NCBI RefSeq assembly: GCF_014138625.1
Contig: NZ_JACJHY010000025.1
Span: 48,231 to 112,230, forward strand
Reading direction: 5' to 3'
DNA from: Aminobacter ciceronei
Lineage (GTDB): Bacteria > Pseudomonadota > Alphaproteobacteria > Rhizobiales > Rhizobiaceae
Length of the DNA stretch: 64,000 nucleotides
Part shown: positions 63,906 through 64,000 of the stretch, piece by piece
How positions within the stretch are numbered: the stretch's first letter is position 1
Layout of the letters: each line of letters opens with the position of its first letter
Position numbers and translations under genes: made by a program
Notes under the pieces: model-generated
The model's input: the letters and a program-made list of their open reading frames with translations, nothing else
Told to the model about the DNA's origin: nothing
Database searches by the model: none

Positions 63906-64000
63906 ATGAAAACCCGCGCCGCCGTTGCCGTTGGAGCCGGAAAGCCGCTCGAGATCATGGAGGTGGACCTCGAGGGGCCGCGCGAGGGCGAGGTGCTGGT
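63906..64000 (+). CDS. S-(hydroxymethyl)glutathione dehydrogenase / class III alcohol dehydrogenase, start only
   Basis: The first 31 codons are visible and run out of the window: MKTRAAVAVGAGKPLEIMEV, DLEGPREGEVLV. This is the characteristic start of class III (glutathione-dependent formaldehyde) dehydrogenases. TGGAGATTTGC precedes the ATG, 16 bases after the reductase stop. It removes formaldehyde released by demethylation, in keeping with the VanAB-type genes before it. Confidence 0.85.
   Translation, partial: MKTRAAVAVGAGKPLEIMEVDLEGPREGEVL

Overview
The window reads as chromosome of a Mesorhizobium-like member of the Rhizobiales (Phyllobacteriaceae), judged from high GC, strong third-position GC, DUF982, DUF3606 and Omp25/Omp31-like proteins, the block hdaA - AI-2E/PerM permease - CDP-alcohol phosphatidyltransferase - purM - purN, and rhizobial intergenic repeats. 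The species is inferred, not proven.

Layout. 1-19.5 kb: an end of an MFS transporter, a PHB-depolymerase-type esterase, then a stress cluster (large catalase KatE, ferritin-like DUF892, SDR, PRC-barrel, cold-shock protein and many small proteins). Four genes carry promoters that fit the alphaproteobacterial general-stress sigma EcfG (GGAAC, 16 bases, CGTT or GGTT), and katE has a weaker match. A tRNA-Arg(TCT) at 17.7 kb has an exact 19-bp copy of its 3' end at 14.6 kb, which marks the remains of a small integrated element holding an Omp25-like porin. 20-28 kb: an AmiC-like sensor and an ANTAR antiterminator diverge from a hydantoinase A/B and NCS1 transporter operon; terminators with overlapping hexaloop hairpins lie in both leaders. 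28-33 kb: a GIY-YIG nuclease minigene in palindromic repeats, a hybrid histidine kinase with a divergent NarL-type regulator, and a LysE exporter. 33.7-37.8 kb: three secreted proteins of unknown role (one cysteine-containing, one ankyrin plus PG-binding, one Sel1). 38-46 kb: a second AmiC-like/ANTAR pair, again behind a leader terminator, heading an operon for a peptide-type ABC transporter and an acetamidase/formamidase. 46-49.9 kb: a LuxR regulator, a second GIY-YIG cassette and dense repeats. 49.9-55 kb: core genes hdaA, permease, pgsA-like, purM, purN, sixA-like. 55-60 kb: MarR with tautomerase, a Gly-rich membrane protein, a cation diffusion facilitator, LysR with glutathione S-transferase and a nearby GST remnant. 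60.7-64 kb: a Rieske oxygenase, LysR, VanB-type reductase and the start of a class III alcohol dehydrogenase, together consistent with O- or N-demethylation that releases formaldehyde.

The most notable signals are the paired AmiC/ANTAR systems with candidate leader antitermination, the duplicated GIY-YIG cassette inside a palindromic repeat family, and the tRNA-Arg attachment-site duplication. Many short tandem repeats (13-20 bp units) sit exactly at gene ends. All regulatory and mobile-element claims rest on reading the sequence by eye; no folding, alignment or database search was run.
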